From an uncultured Clostridia bacterium (GTDB lineage Bacteria; Bacillota; Clostridia; UBA1381), in NCBI GenBank assembly GCA_904395315.1, contig CAJFNT010000152.1:1-60152 (forward strand): 60,152 bases of DNA. Direction: 5' to 3'. Below are positions 20,186-31,504 of this stretch, piece by piece. The notes beneath the pieces were generated by a model that saw only the letters and a list, made by a program, of their open reading frames with translations, searched no databases and was not told the DNA's origin. The translations under genes and the position numbers were made by a program. Every line of letters begins with the position of its first letter. The stretch's first letter is position 1.

Positions 20186-22720
20186 TCACTCCTCCCCATC
20201 GGGCTCTGAAACATTTTCCGCAGTCTCTTCAGATACTTCATTTTCTCCGCTCTCCGGATCCTCTTCTTCGCGTTCTGTAAGCGCAACGCTGACAGTCTTA
20301 ACACCTTCCGAAAGCTTCATTAGGCGTACTCCCTGTGTCTGACGTCCAAACACGCTTATCTCATCCACATGCATTCTTATTACAACGCCGTCAGATGTTA
20401 TAAGCATAAGATCACTGTCCTCAGGAGCCGATACAAGTCCGATAAGTTTTCCGGTCTTTTCTGTCAGCTTATATGTGAATATACCCTTACCGCCTCTCGT
20501 CTGTATCCTATACTCTTCAAGAGCAGTCCTCTTTCCGTATCCATTCTCAGTAACAGCAAGCACGGACTTATTCTCATCCGCAACGACTGCAGAAACAACT
20601 TTATCATCCTTGTTGAGTTCAATAGCTTTAACACCTCTCGTTGTTCTGCCCATAGCTCTTGCATCGGATTCTTTGAACCGTATGCATAGACCGTTTTCCG
20701 TTGCGACAAGCATCTCTTTTGTTCCGTCTGTAAGATTAACACTTATAAGCTCATCATCCTCAACAAGCTCTATCGCTCTCAAGCCGCCTTGACGTATCCT
20801 TGAATAATCCATCATGTCAGTACGCTTTACCAGTCCATTTCTTGTTACAAATGTGAGATATTCACCTTCATCAAATGACTTTATCGGTATCATCGCGCTT
20901 ATCTTCTCATCTTTCTCAAGCGGCAAAAGGTTTACTATCGCCGTTCCTTTAGCCGTTCTTCCCGCTTCAGGTATCTGATACCCTTTGAGCCTGTACACAA
21001 TCCCGCGCGTAGTGAAGAAAAGTATAAACTCATGGGTAGATGATGTGAAGATATGCTCAACAAAATCTTCCTCACGTGTTGTTACGCCTGTTATCCCTCT
21101 TCCTCCGCGGCGCTGTGACTTATAGGTGTTTATCGGCATACGTTTTACGTAGCCGTTATGAGTAAGTGTTATTATGCACTCTTCTTCCTCTATAAGATCC
21201 TCGTCCTCAAAATCACTGTAATCCGCTGTGATCTCGGTTCTTCTCGCATCTCCGTATTTATTCTTTATATTGATAAGATCTTCCTTTATTATAGCGCATA
21301 CCTTAGTCTCGTCTGCAAGTATGCCCTCGTACTCCTCGATCTTCCCGAGCAATTCCTGATATTCTTCCTCTATCTTATTCCGTTCCAGACCCGACAAACG
21401 TCCCAGCTGCATCTGAACGATCGCCGTAGCCTGCACATCATCAAGCTCAAACCGCGCACACAATTGGACTTTTGCATCAGCTATAGACTTTGATGCTCGT
21501 ATTATCCTTATGACCTCATCCACATTATCTATAACTATTCTATAACCTTCGAGCAAATGCGCTCTCTCACGAGCTTTCCTTAGCTCAAATTTCGTTCTTC
21601 GGGTTATAACATCTTCCTGATGCGCGATATAATAATCGATCATCTGCTTGAGGTTCAGTATTTTCGGTACCTTATCGACCAATGCAAGAAGTATGATACT
21701 GAATGATTCCTGCATCTCAGTATATTTATACAGATTATTTAAAACAACGTTAGCATTAGCGTCTCTTTTCAGCTCTATTATAAATCTTATTTCACTTGAG
21801 GATTCGTCTCTTGTTGAAGATATGCCATCAAGCTTACCATCACGGACAAGCTCATTTATATGCTTCTCCATCTGCGCCTTGTTTACTTTATACGGTATCT
21901 CCGTTACAACTATCCTCTGCCTTCCATGGGCATCTTCCTCTATATCAGCTTTCGCCCGCAGTATTATCCTTCCGCGGCCTGTGTTATATGCCTGTCTTAT
22001 ACCTCTCATGCCCATTATAATGCCGCCTGTCGGGAAATCCGGCCCCGGCATATACTGCATGAGCTCCTCGACCGTTATGAGCGGATCATCTATGCACGCG
22101 ATTATCGCATCTATCGCCTCGGTAAGATTATGAGGCGGAATATTGGTAGCCATCCCCACGGCTATACCGTTACTGCCGTTTACGATAAGATTCGGGAAAC
22201 GCGACGGCAAAACGTCAGGCTCCTGAAGCTTATCCTCGAAATTCGGAACAAAATCGACCGTGTCTTTCTCTATATCCGTAAGCATACATGCAGATATTTT
22301 CGACATTTTTGCCTCTGTATATCTATATGCGGCAGCAGGATCTCCATCAATAGATCCAAAGTTTCCTTTACCTTGAACAAGAGGATACCTCAGCGAAAAG
22401 CTCTGCCCCAAACGCACCATTGCATCATAAACGGATGAATCTCCATGCGGATGATACTTACCGAGCACGTCTCCTACTGTCGTTGCCGACTTTCTGAAAT
22501 CCGCCTCGTAGAGAAGCCCGGAATCATACATATCGTAAAGTATTCTCCTGTGTACCGGTTTTAAGCCGTCACGAACATCAGGCAAAGCTCTGCTCACAAT
22601 AACACTCATTGCATACGCAATGTATGCCTTCTCCATCTCATCGTTCAGATCTACATCTATTATCTTTTGATTCTCAATAACCGACATATCAAACGGTTGT
22701 TCTTTAGACTTTTTAGCCAT
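20186..22720 (-). CDS. gyrA: DNA gyrase subunit A
   Basis: [45 protein letters not shown], GyrA box SQRRGGRG. Confidence 0.96.
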   Translation of the reverse strand: MAKKSKEQPFDMSVIENQKIIDVDLNDEMEKAYIAYAMSVIVSRALPDVRDGLKPVHRRILYDMYDSGLLYEADFRKSATTVGDVLGKYHPHGDSSVYDAMVRLGQSFSLRYPLVQGKGNFGSIDGDPAAAYRYTEAKMSKISACMLTDIEKDTVDFVPNFEDKLQEPDVLPSRFPNLIVNGSNGIAVGMATNIPPHNLTEAIDAIIACIDDPLITVEELMQYMPGPDFPTGGIIMGMRGIRQAYNTGRGRIILRAKADIEEDAHGRQRIVVTEIPYKVNKAQMEKHINELVRDGKLDGISSTRDESSSEIRFIIELKRDANANVVLNNLYKYTEMQESFSIILLALVDKVPKILNLKQMIDYYIAHQEDVITRRTKFELRKARERAHLLEGYRIVIDNVDEVIRIIRASKSIADAKVQLCARFELDDVQATAIVQMQLGRLSGLERNKIEEEYQELLGKIEEYEGILADETKVCAIIKEDLINIKNKYGDARRTEITADYSDFEDEDLIEEEECIITLTHNGYVKRMPINTYKSQRRGGRGITGVTTREEDFVEHIFTSSTHEFILFFTTRGIVYRLKGYQIPEAGRTAKGTAIVNLLPLEKDEKISAMIPIKSFDEGEYLTFVTRNGLVKRTDMMDYSRIRQGGLRAIELVEDDELISVNLTDGTKEMLVATENGLCIRFKESDARAMGRTTRGVKAIELNKDDKVVSAVVADENKSVLAVTENGYGKRTALEEYRIQTRGGKGIFTYKLTEKTGKLIGLVSAPEDSDLMLITSDGVVIRMHVDEISVFGRQTQGVRLMKLSEGVKTVSVALTEREEEDPESGENEVSEETAENVSEPDGEE

Positions 22721-22854
22721 TTCTGCCTCCTAAGACCGCAAAGCCTCAACGCTTTGCAGACCACATTATTCATGCTGAAAAAAATATCTCGTAACTATTT
22801 AATTATACCACAAAACGGCACGAAATGCAAGCAAATATGCGGATTTTTACGCAT

Positions 22855-22892
22855 TTTGAAAAGAAAAAGCACCCCTTTTCAAAGGGGTGCCG
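22855..22892 (-). terminator. Terminator downstream of foldase gene
   Basis: GCACCCCTTT-tca-AAAGGGGTGC type stem; T-rich tail TTTTTCTTTTC on minus strand. Confidence 0.75.
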
Positions 22893-22960
22893 ATCCAATA
22901 TCGTTTGTTTAAGTTTTAAAGCCGCGCGTATGCAGTCTTGCTCGCGTCGAACCGGATCTA

Positions 22961-24058
22961 TCAACCTGCCGATGTAGTTGTATCGTCCGTTGTAGGCTCC
23001 GGAGTTACTACCTCATCTTCCGTGAAGCCATCAATAACATCCTGATTTACCGTTACAGTGATGTTATTCTGCTCGCAGAGCTCGTTGAGCTTATCTTCTC
23101 TCTGCTTTGTTTCATAAGCGCTTGATACCGCTTCCTTATTATCGGTAAACCACTGCTCAAACTGCGGCTCAGATGCGGAGAACGGGAGTCTCTGTATTAC
23201 ATGATAACCGTAGTCAGACTGGCATATTCCAAATTCGCCCGGCTGCAGGCTCTTTACGCAGTCCTCAAATTCCTGTACCATGTCCCCGTCTGTAAAGATA
23301 TATCCATCAGGATTTGATTCCGAACCCGGATCTGTTGAATACTGAGCAATAAGCGAATCAAAGTCTTCACCGCTCTTCGCTCTTTCGAGCAACTCATTTG
23401 CCTGCTCTTCAGCCGATTTCTCCGGCTCCGCCGATGCCGCTTCCGTAGCCGATGCGTCAGTTGCAGCCGCTTCAGTTGATGCCGCGTCTGCTGCTTCTGT
23501 AGCAGCTTCCTCGGTTGCAGCCTCTTCTGTCGCTGTGTCTGTATTCTCTATAAGGATATGCTTCGCTCTGTAGTAATTATCGGCAAAATATGTTTTAAGC
23601 TCATCATCTGTGGGCTCCGCTATATCCATCTGGTCAGTTACATAGCTCTGATATGCACTTGCTGTAAATAGCTTATCGAGGAAATCCATGCTTGATCCGG
23701 CTTTCTTAAGGTAATCCTTATATGCCGACAAGCCTCCGCCCTGCTGAGCGTATGAAGCCTTCATCTGGATGATATTGTCATGATCTTCTTCTGTGAGCTC
23801 TATACCCATAGCCTCACCGACAGCACCGTATTTAAGAGTATCCTCGATCTGTTCTGCAAGCATATCTCTTGCAGTCTCAAAATCATAGCCGTAACTTGTA
23901 TACATCTGTGCCATTACAGCTATATCTCCGAGTGTTACAGTCGTGTCTCCCACCTGCATTGCAGTCTCCTTTACCGCTGAGTTGCCGCAGCTGCCAAGAA
24001 GCAGAGCGCCGGATGTCAGCACTGCCAATAAACCTGTTTTCTTCATGTTTGAAATCAT
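22961..24058 (-). CDS. Parvulin-type peptidyl-prolyl isomerase / PrsA-like foldase lipoprotein
   Basis: LLLGSCGNS lipobox; RAKHILI ... ANELLERAKSGEDFDSLIAQYSTDPGS ... YGYHVIQRL. Confidence 0.92.
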   Translation of the reverse strand: MISNMKKTGLLAVLTSGALLLGSCGNSAVKETAMQVGDTTVTLGDIAVMAQMYTSYGYDFETARDMLAEQIEDTLKYGAVGEAMGIELTEEDHDNIIQMKASYAQQGGGLSAYKDYLKKAGSSMDFLDKLFTASAYQSYVTDQMDIAEPTDDELKTYFADNYYRAKHILIENTDTATEEAATEEAATEAADAASTEAAATDASATEAASAEPEKSAEEQANELLERAKSGEDFDSLIAQYSTDPGSESNPDGYIFTDGDMVQEFEDCVKSLQPGEFGICQSDYGYHVIQRLPFSASEPQFEQWFTDNKEAVSSAYETKQREDKLNELCEQNNITVTVNQDVIDGFTEDEVVTPEPTTDDTTTSAG

Positions 24059-24131
24059 ACTCCTTTATCCTATTTTGCCGCCGGTATTTATCCCCGTACA
24101 GCAAGTCTTATACTATAACGTCTATTATACA

Positions 24132-27100
24132 TCATTTCTCAGTGATTTTCAATTCATTTATCAAATTTAACAAATTATTAATAAATTCAAGGGGCTTTTT
24201 GTCACTTTCTTTCATTCGTATCCTGATAGCGGGACTATCCTCCGAAAGCACCTTTACCCTTGACGGATATACCTTGTCAAGCCCGAATACTATATCCGGA
24301 GTGAGGCAACCGCTGCCAAAGCGAATGGTCACTACTCTGTTTTTTTCAATGACCTCTATACAGCCTGCGTCACGCGCCGGCAGCTTCAGCGCCGCGACCG
24401 ATATTATGTTCATGACCGGTGACGGCGGCTCACCGTAACGGTCTATAAGTTCATCCTGTATTTCAAACTCATCCTCTTCCGTTTCTATCGCCGCTATCTT
24501 CTTATACATATCTATTCTCTGATTTGCTGACGGTATATAGCTTTCGGGGATATACGCATTGACGCTTATATCTACGGTCACATCTTCCACCGCCGGAGTC
24601 TTCACACCCTTCGCTTCATCTATGCTTTCGCGCAGGATCTTACAGTACATATCATATCCGACATTATCCATATGACCATGCTGTTCCGAACCTAGAATAT
24701 TGCCCGCTCCGCGTATCTCCAGATCACGCATTGCTATCTTGAAGCCTGATCCGAACTCAGTAAATTCTCTTATCGCGCTCAAACGCCTCTGCGCCACATC
24801 AGAAAGTACCTTGTCGCGCTTATACGTAAGATACGCGTACGCTGCTCTGTTCGATCTTCCGACACGCCCTCGCAGCTGATAAAGCTGCGCAAGTCCCATA
24901 CGATCCGCATTCTCTATGATTATCGTATTGGCATTTGGTATATCCAGTCCGGTCTCTATTATTGTAGTACATACAAGAACCTGTGTTTCGCCGCTTACCA
25001 TATCATACATGATATCCTCCAGCTCATGTTCTTTCATCTTTCCATGTCCCACGGCGACCTTAATATCCGGAAAATTCTCCTGTATCCACGCCGCCTTGCT
25101 GTATATACCCTGGACCCTGTTATGAAGGTAAAACACCTGTCCGCCGCGTGCCAATTCATTCCTTATCGCATCCAATATTATCGCCGGATTTTCCTCGAGC
25201 ACATACGTCTGAACAGGATAGCGGTTCATCGGAGGCTGTGAGAGCACGCTCATATCACGCACCGAAGTCATAGCCATATGGAGTGTCCTCGGTATTGGCG
25301 TTGCCGTCATAGTCAGAACATCCACATTTGTTTTAAGAGCTTTGAGCCTCTCCTTATGGGCCACTCCGAAACGCTGCTCTTCATCTATGATCAAAAGACC
25401 CAGATCCTTAAACTTTATGTCTTTTGAGAGCAGCCGGTGTGTGCCGATTATTATATCGATCCTGCCATCCTTCAGCTTTTTTATTATTTCAGTCTGCTGT
25501 GAAACTGTCCTAAATCGCGAAAGCATCTCCACATTCACCGGGAAATCCGCCATTCTGTGTAAAAAGGTCTCATAGTGCTGCATTGCAAGGATAGTAGTCG
25601 GGCAAAGATATACCACCTGTTTGGAATCACACACGGCCTTGAATGCGGCTCTCAGAGCCACTTCTGTCTTGCCGAAACCAACATCACCGCAAAGCAGTCT
25701 GTCCATAGGTGTCGGTTTTTCCATATCTTCCTTAACTTCCTCTATGGATCTCAACTGATCCGGGGTTTCATTGTATTCAAAAGTATCTTCAAAATCCCGC
25801 TGCCATGGAGTATCCTCCGAAAAAGCATATCCTTTCGCGTTTTCCCGCTCGGCGTACAGTTTTATAAGCTCCTTTGCCAGCTTATCGGTTGATTCCTTGA
25901 CTTTTTTCTTGGTCTTGCTCCAGTCACGTCCTCCAAGCGTGTTGAGTTTTATTTCTTTTTCCTCAGACGCGCCGCTGTATTTATACAGAAGATTAAGCTG
26001 ATCGACCGGAACATACAGCATATCGGTGCCTCGGTAACGTATCTTCAGATAATCCTTAGACACATTATTTACCGTCATTTTCTGCGTGCCTATATATTCT
26101 CCGATACCATGTGAAACATGGACAACATAATCTCCCGGGCTTATATCATTATATGATTTTATACGCTCGGTATTTTCTGCGCGCCGTCTTTCACGTGATC
26201 TCTTCGATTCAAATATCTCGCGTTCCGAAACAAGGGCAAATTTTATTTCCGGATACTCAAAGCCTTTCGACTGATTTCCGTTTATTATTACTATCTCGCC
26301 TTTTTCGAAACTCCCATCCTTTGATATCCGTGTTTTTATACCACGCTCATTAAACACACCGTTTAGATTTTCCGCTCGTCCTCTCGTTGCGGCAAGCACG
26401 ACCACAGTATATCCTTCGGTCTGCCACTTTTTCAGATCATCAAAAAGGTATTCAAGCTTGCCATGGAACGATACAGTCGTTTTTGATACGAACATCTCAA
26501 GATGCTTATACTGAAATTCGTTCTTTGTATGTGAGAGCATCTCGAGCGCTATCATTCTCATATTTGACAAAGCCGAAACTATTTCACTTCCGTTTTTATA
26601 GAATTCGGTCTTCGAATCGCCTATAACGCTCTTCATTTTAAGATCCGCAACGATCTCACCCCGCTCCCATAAAAACGTTTTCATCCTCTCGCATATACGC
26701 TTAGGGTCTGACACAAAAGCTGTATCGTCCTCGGAAAAATAATCTAACAGCGTGGGAATCCTGCCATATATAAGAGAAATATACTTATCTATCGAAGGGA
26801 AGTAATACCTCTCCTTAAACGCCTCTATATCGGCATTCAGATTCTCAACATATTCCGATGCGTCATTCTTTCTCCGTTTAGCATTTTTGGCTCTTCTTTC
26901 AAGCTCAAGAACGATCTCGTCACGGCGCTCTTTTGAAAAGATCGCCTCCGAAACCGGAATTATTCGCACGGAATCGATATTTTCCACAGTTCTTTGGGTA
27001 TACGGATCAAAAGTTCTTATAGAATCTATCTCATCATCCCAGAATTCTATCCTCACCGGCATCGCATTGTTCGGCGAGAAGACATCGATAATACCGCCTC

Positions 27101-27623
27101 GAGATGCGAACTGTCCCGCTCCCTCTATCATTTCTTCCCGCCTGTATCCCATCTCGGCGAGAGATACAGTAAGTTCCGACGGATCGTATACATCTCCCGG
27201 TTTAATGTTTATTATGCTTCTGCAGAATCGCTGTTTATCTGCAGTATATGTCATCAATGAATCGATAGATGCTACGACAGTCACATTTTTTTTGTCTACA
27301 AGCGCATCAAGCACTGAAAGACGCGCATTTTCATTTGCGCGTCCCATTGTTTCGATATTATAAAATACATATTCCTTTGACGGAAAGACCATTACATTAT
27401 CGGTATACAGCTTCAAATTCTCCGATGCGGTCCTTGCCTCCATATCAGAATATGTGACTATCAGCGTATTGCCGCCTGTCGCAGCCGATACCGCGGCTAT
27501 AAGCTGTGGCTGTGCGGAATCGACTATCCCTGCGACAGACATCGGAGTTTTGTCAATATTTTTTATTATACCGTCAAACGGTCTGTAACCATTCAAAAAA
27601 TCAGCAAAATTCAATTTACCCAT
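24132..27623 (-). CDS. mfd: Transcription-repair coupling factor
   Basis: GDYVVHVSHGIGEYIG, GDVGFGKTEVALRAAFKAV, TATPIPRTLHMAM, QLRGRVGRSNR; start at MGKLNF with RBS GGAAAGGA. Confidence 0.96.
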   Translation of the reverse strand: MGKLNFADFLNGYRPFDGIIKNIDKTPMSVAGIVDSAQPQLIAAVSAATGGNTLIVTYSDMEARTASENLKLYTDNVMVFPSKEYVFYNIETMGRANENARLSVLDALVDKKNVTVVASIDSLMTYTADKQRFCRSIINIKPGDVYDPSELTVSLAEMGYRREEMIEGAGQFASRGGIIDVFSPNNAMPVRIEFWDDEIDSIRTFDPYTQRTVENIDSVRIIPVSEAIFSKERRDEIVLELERRAKNAKRRKNDASEYVENLNADIEAFKERYYFPSIDKYISLIYGRIPTLLDYFSEDDTAFVSDPKRICERMKTFLWERGEIVADLKMKSVIGDSKTEFYKNGSEIVSALSNMRMIALEMLSHTKNEFQYKHLEMFVSKTTVSFHGKLEYLFDDLKKWQTEGYTVVVLAATRGRAENLNGVFNERGIKTRISKDGSFEKGEIVIINGNQSKGFEYPEIKFALVSEREIFESKRSRERRRAENTERIKSYNDISPGDYVVHVSHGIGEYIGTQKMTVNNVSKDYLKIRYRGTDMLYVPVDQLNLLYKYSGASEEKEIKLNTLGGRDWSKTKKKVKESTDKLAKELIKLYAERENAKGYAFSEDTPWQRDFEDTFEYNETPDQLRSIEEVKEDMEKPTPMDRLLCGDVGFGKTEVALRAAFKAVCDSKQVVYLCPTTILAMQHYETFLHRMADFPVNVEMLSRFRTVSQQTEIIKKLKDGRIDIIIGTHRLLSKDIKFKDLGLLIIDEEQRFGVAHKERLKALKTNVDVLTMTATPIPRTLHMAMTSVRDMSVLSQPPMNRYPVQTYVLEENPAIILDAIRNELARGGQVFYLHNRVQGIYSKAAWIQENFPDIKVAVGHGKMKEHELEDIMYDMVSGETQVLVCTTIIETGLDIPNANTIIIENADRMGLAQLYQLRGRVGRSNRAAYAYLTYKRDKVLSDVAQRRLSAIREFTEFGSGFKIAMRDLEIRGAGNILGSEQHGHMDNVGYDMYCKILRESIDEAKGVKTPAVEDVTVDISVNAYIPESYIPSANQRIDMYKKIAAIETEEDEFEIQDELIDRYGEPPSPVMNIISVAALKLPARDAGCIEVIEKNRVVTIRFGSGCLTPDIVFGLDKVYPSRVKVLSEDSPAIRIRMKESDKKPLEFINNLLNLINELKITEK

Positions 27624-27684
27624 TCCTTTCCGCAGGATAAAAGTCCGTCTTAAAACGAACATTTTTACCGCTTCTTTTTTCAAG

Positions 27685-28251
27685 TCAGTTGAATTTGTTC
27701 ATTGCCGACTCCGGACCATGCTCTATGATCTCCTTGACTGCACCGCATGCTCTGATTATAGCATCCTCAAGCACGGGAATCTCATCTTTTCCAAACTTTC
27801 CGAGGACATAGTCCGCCAGATCGTATTCTTCGTGTTCAGGAGCGCCGACACCTATCCTTACCCGCGGGAATTTATCGCTGTTGAGCATATATATTATAGA
27901 CTTTAATCCGTTGTGCCCTCCCGCGCTGCCTTTTGCTCTGACACGTATCTTACCCGCTTTCAATGCGATATCGTCGCTTATGATTATTATATTCTCAGTT
28001 GGGGTCTTATAGAAGTCCGCAAAGCCTGATATGCTCTCTCCGCTCAGATTCATATATGTCTGAGGCTTAACGAGCAATACCTTCTCACCGCCTATCTGGG
28101 TCTCTCCATACAATGCCTTATATTTTAATTTTTTGATCTTTACTCCAAGCTGATCAGCCATATAGTCTATAGTATGAAAACCTATATTATGCCTCGTCAT
28201 TTCATACTGTTTCCCCGGATTTCCGAGGCCTGCAACAAGATACATTTTCAT
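27685..28251 (-). CDS. pth: Peptidyl-tRNA hydrolase
   Basis: VAGLGNPGKQYEMTRHNIGF, VKPQTYMNLSG. Confidence 0.96.
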   Translation of the reverse strand: MKMYLVAGLGNPGKQYEMTRHNIGFHTIDYMADQLGVKIKKLKYKALYGETQIGGEKVLLVKPQTYMNLSGESISGFADFYKTPTENIIIISDDIALKAGKIRVRAKGSAGGHNGLKSIIYMLNSDKFPRVRIGVGAPEHEEYDLADYVLGKFGKDEIPVLEDAIIRACGAVKEIIEHGPESAMNKFN

Positions 28252-28265
28252 ATCCTCCGATCACG

Positions 28266-28306
28266 CGGAACAAAGCCGCCGTAAGAGTATCGGCGGCTTT
28301 GTTCCG
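28266..28306. repeat. Perfect 16-bp inverted repeat between glmU and pth
   Basis: CGGAACAAAGCCGCCG-TAAGAGTAT-CGGCGGCTTTGTTCCG. Confidence 0.85.
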
Positions 28307-28312
28307 TATTTA

Positions 28313-29677
28313 TTACTTAGCGTATTTATTGCCTTTCCAATCATCCTTATTTACCTGTCTCGCTCTTGCTATAGCAAGGTTTTTATCCGGTATGTCATCC
28401 GTTATTGTCGAACCTGCCGCAATATATGCGCCTTCACCGACATTGACAGGTGAAACGAGATTCGTATTGCAACCCACAAATACATTGTCGCCTATAACGG
28501 ATCTGAACTTATCCTTTCCGTCATAGTTACATGTAACTGTGCCGCATCCAAAATTCACATTTTTTCCGATATCGCTGTCGCCGAGATACGTGAGATGCGA
28601 TATCTTTGTTCCGTCATCTATGACCGCATTTTTTATCTCAACAAAATCACCGACCTTGACGTGCCTTCCGACTTTGCATCCCGGACGAACATATGCAAAC
28701 GGTCCGACGTTTGTACCCTCGCCTATACTGCTCTCAAGTATAACGGAGTTAAGCACTGTAACATTGTCCTCTATAACAGAGTCCACTATCCTGCATCCCA
28801 TTTCAACACTGCAGCCGCTGCCTATCTTTGTATTTCCCGCAAGAGTTACATTCGATGCGATGATCGTATCTCTGCCTATCTCTACATCAGAACCGATGAA
28901 TACGCTCGACGGATTTATTATTGTTACTCCGTTTTCCATATGCTTCTCATTTATTCTTCGCTGCATGATCGTTTCCGCTTCGCTCAGCTGTATACGATTA
29001 TTTATTCCCCTTATCTCATCATTATCCTCGATCGTATACCCGCCTATCTTTTTTCCTGCACCGCGCAGGATCTCAAGTGTGTCCGTGAGATAGTATTCAC
29101 CTTGTGCATTGTTGGGGGTAAGTTTATCAAGCGCTTCCGCAAGATCAGCACCGTTAAAAACATACATTCCGGAATTGATCTCCTTGATCTTTTTCTCTTC
29201 ATCCGATGCATCTTTCTGTTCAACTATCCTCAGCACGCTGCCGTCTTCACCACGCACTATCCTGCCGTATCCTGTTGCATCTTCAAACTCAGCTGTTATT
29301 ACTGTAGCGCTGTTCCCGTTTGAAACATGGTAATCTATAGCCTTTTTGATGGTCTCTGCTTTTATGAGCGGAGTATCCCCATTCAGCACAACAACACTGC
29401 CTTTTGCCTTTTTAATATACTCTGCTGCCTGCATAACAGCATGGCCTGTGCCGAGCTGCTCAGCCTGTATCGCGATCTTCGCATTTTCTCCTATGACCGG
29501 CTTCACCATGTCTGCCTTATGCCCTATTACCGCGACTACTTCATCGGCGCCCGCCTCACGCGATGCATCTATGACCCATTTTACGAGCTCCTTTCCGCAA
29601 ACCTTATGGACGACCTTCGGCATATCCGATTTCATCCTTGTTCCCATTCCTGCCGCCAGAATAACACTTGTAAACAT
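28313..29677 (-). CDS. glmU: Bifunctional UDP-GlcNAc pyrophosphorylase / glucosamine-1-P acetyltransferase
   Basis: SVILAAGMGTRMKSDMPKV, left-handed beta-helix hexapeptide repeats. Confidence 0.96.
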   Translation of the reverse strand: MFTSVILAAGMGTRMKSDMPKVVHKVCGKELVKWVIDASREAGADEVVAVIGHKADMVKPVIGENAKIAIQAEQLGTGHAVMQAAEYIKKAKGSVVVLNGDTPLIKAETIKKAIDYHVSNGNSATVITAEFEDATGYGRIVRGEDGSVLRIVEQKDASDEEKKIKEINSGMYVFNGADLAEALDKLTPNNAQGEYYLTDTLEILRGAGKKIGGYTIEDNDEIRGINNRIQLSEAETIMQRRINEKHMENGVTIINPSSVFIGSDVEIGRDTIIASNVTLAGNTKIGSGCSVEMGCRIVDSVIEDNVTVLNSVILESSIGEGTNVGPFAYVRPGCKVGRHVKVGDFVEIKNAVIDDGTKISHLTYLGDSDIGKNVNFGCGTVTCNYDGKDKFRSVIGDNVFVGCNTNLVSPVNVGEGAYIAAGSTITDDIPDKNLAIARARQVNKDDWKGNKYAK

Positions 29678-29678
29678 A

Positions 29679-30596
29679 TTAAATCAATTCCTTTCTTGCT
29701 TTTTCGATATCAGCCTTTATTTGTTTTATCAGCTCATCCATACCTACGAATTTAATATCTCCGCGCAGACGCTTTATAAATTCGACTGATGCAATACAGC
29801 CGTAAATATCTTTGTCAAAATCAAGTATATGACTCTCTACCGTTATCCTTTGCGCTTCAAACGTCGGATTGTTTCCAACATTTATAACACTCTTGTATTT
29901 ATTTCCTCCAACATATGTATAGCCAGCATATACACCATTTTTCGGGATAGCCATATCCTTTTCATATCCTATATTAGCCGTGGGGATCCCCATCTTCCTT
30001 CCGTTTTGAAGCCCTCGCTCAACTCGTCCCTCCAGCGTTACCGGACGACCGAGCAACAGCGCCGCCTTCTCCACATTTCCGTCAGCTATGAGCGATCTTA
30101 TAAGTGTGCTCTTTACAGCGCTGCCGTCAATATCTATCTCACCAGTCACTATTGTCTCAAAGCCACGCTCTTCCCCCAGTTTCTGAAGAAGTCTCACGTC
30201 ACCTACGGCCTTGTAGCCAAATCTATAGTCATATCCTACGCAAACTGCCGCCGGATGAAGCACGTTTACCAGATCCTCAACGAACTTTTCCGGTGACAGA
30301 TGCATGAACTCTTTATCAAAATCCCGTATATATACAAAATCCATATCGGCGCGTTCAAGTATATCAAGCTTCTGCTTCTCTGTCGTTATTATCTTTATTC
30401 CCATGTCTGAAAGAAGCTTCCTTGTATGCTCCGAAAACAGCAGTACGCCGCTCTTATATCCATGTTTCTCCGCGTAGTCCCTGCATCTCCCTATTATAGT
30501 CATATGCGCTGTATGAAGTCCATCAAAATTCCCCAACGCTACGACCGTCTTTTCATACGGAACACTCCCGGTCTGACGTATCACATCCATTGTCAT
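29679..30596 (-). CDS. ribF: Bifunctional riboflavin kinase/FAD synthetase
   Basis: VALGNFDGLHTAHMTIIG, GYDYRFG, LGRPVTLEGRVERGLQNGRKMGIPTANI. Confidence 0.95.
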   Translation of the reverse strand: MTMDVIRQTGSVPYEKTVVALGNFDGLHTAHMTIIGRCRDYAEKHGYKSGVLLFSEHTRKLLSDMGIKIITTEKQKLDILERADMDFVYIRDFDKEFMHLSPEKFVEDLVNVLHPAAVCVGYDYRFGYKAVGDVRLLQKLGEERGFETIVTGEIDIDGSAVKSTLIRSLIADGNVEKAALLLGRPVTLEGRVERGLQNGRKMGIPTANIGYEKDMAIPKNGVYAGYTYVGGNKYKSVINVGNNPTFEAQRITVESHILDFDKDIYGCIASVEFIKRLRGDIKFVGMDELIKQIKADIEKARKELI

Positions 30597-30628
30597 CTCT
30601 CCCTCTGCCTAAAAACTGCCGCGCGTCA

Positions 30629-31504
30629 TCAGTTGCCTCTATGCCAGAACGACTTTACAAGAACAAGCTTGGAGTCCTCGATACGCGAAACACATAAGAA
30701 CTTTCCACTGCTGTTATACAGCCTGTAACTCTGTCCTTCCTCACCGCCGCGCCATGTCATTCTGACGCCATTTACTATACTGCGCTCCTGCTTATCATTA
30801 AGAACGATCTTAGGCATATCCGCAAACAAGCTGTCAACAGGTATCAGTAGATCCTCAGGACGCTCCAGTGCTTCGATCTCTGACAAAGCATGCGCATCAT
30901 CGATCTTGAATCCGGCTGTCTCAGTCCTGGTAAGCGCGGCCATCACTGCTCCGCAGCCAAGCTCAGTTCCTATATCATCACAAAGCGACCTTATATATGT
31001 CCCCTTTGAACAGCGAACATCTATCGTCACAAACGGTATATCGATATTCATTATGTCTGCCGAATATATCTTTACCCGTCTTTTTTCACGCTCTATGCTC
31101 TCACCGGCTCTGGCCAGCTCATAAAGTTTTTTTCCATTCACTTTTATAGCACTGTACATAGGCGGAAGCTGATCATATTCACCTACAAATCTTGATACCG
31201 CTCTTATTACACCTTCGGATCCGACAGTCAGCTTGTCTGTTGCCTCATAAATCTCCCCTTCGGCATCAAGCGTATCACTTCGTTTGCCAAGCTCCATAAC
31301 CGCGATATATCTTTTGTCCGCTGCAGTGATCATATCCGCCGCTTTAGTGGCGCTTCCTATACAAACAGGCAGCAGACCTTCAGCCATAGGATCAAGCGTG
31401 CCCGTATGTCCTACTCTGCGTGTCCTGTATATCCGTCGCATCCTTGACACGACATCATGCGATGTCATCCCTCTATCTTTATTAACCAGTACGACTCCAT
31501 TCAT
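30629..31504 (-). CDS. truB: tRNA pseudouridine(55) synthase
   Basis: VNKDRGMTSHDVVSRMR, GHTGTLDPMAEGLLPVCIG. Confidence 0.95.
   Translation of the reverse strand: MNGVVLVNKDRGMTSHDVVSRMRRIYRTRRVGHTGTLDPMAEGLLPVCIGSATKAADMITAADKRYIAVMELGKRSDTLDAEGEIYEATDKLTVGSEGVIRAVSRFVGEYDQLPPMYSAIKVNGKKLYELARAGESIEREKRRVKIYSADIMNIDIPFVTIDVRCSKGTYIRSLCDDIGTELGCGAVMAALTRTETAGFKIDDAHALSEIEALERPEDLLIPVDSLFADMPKIVLNDKQERSIVNGVRMTWRGGEEGQSYRLYNSSGKFLCVSRIEDSKLVLVKSFWHRGN

Noticed and set aside
20186-22720. Fluoroquinolone-resistance mutation in gyrA
   Set aside because: QRDR reads GDSSVYD with Ser and Asp at the usual resistance positions, i.e. susceptible-type residues
28595-29323. 242-aa plus-strand ORF
   Set aside because: Fully antisense to glmU, composition typical of a shadow ORF
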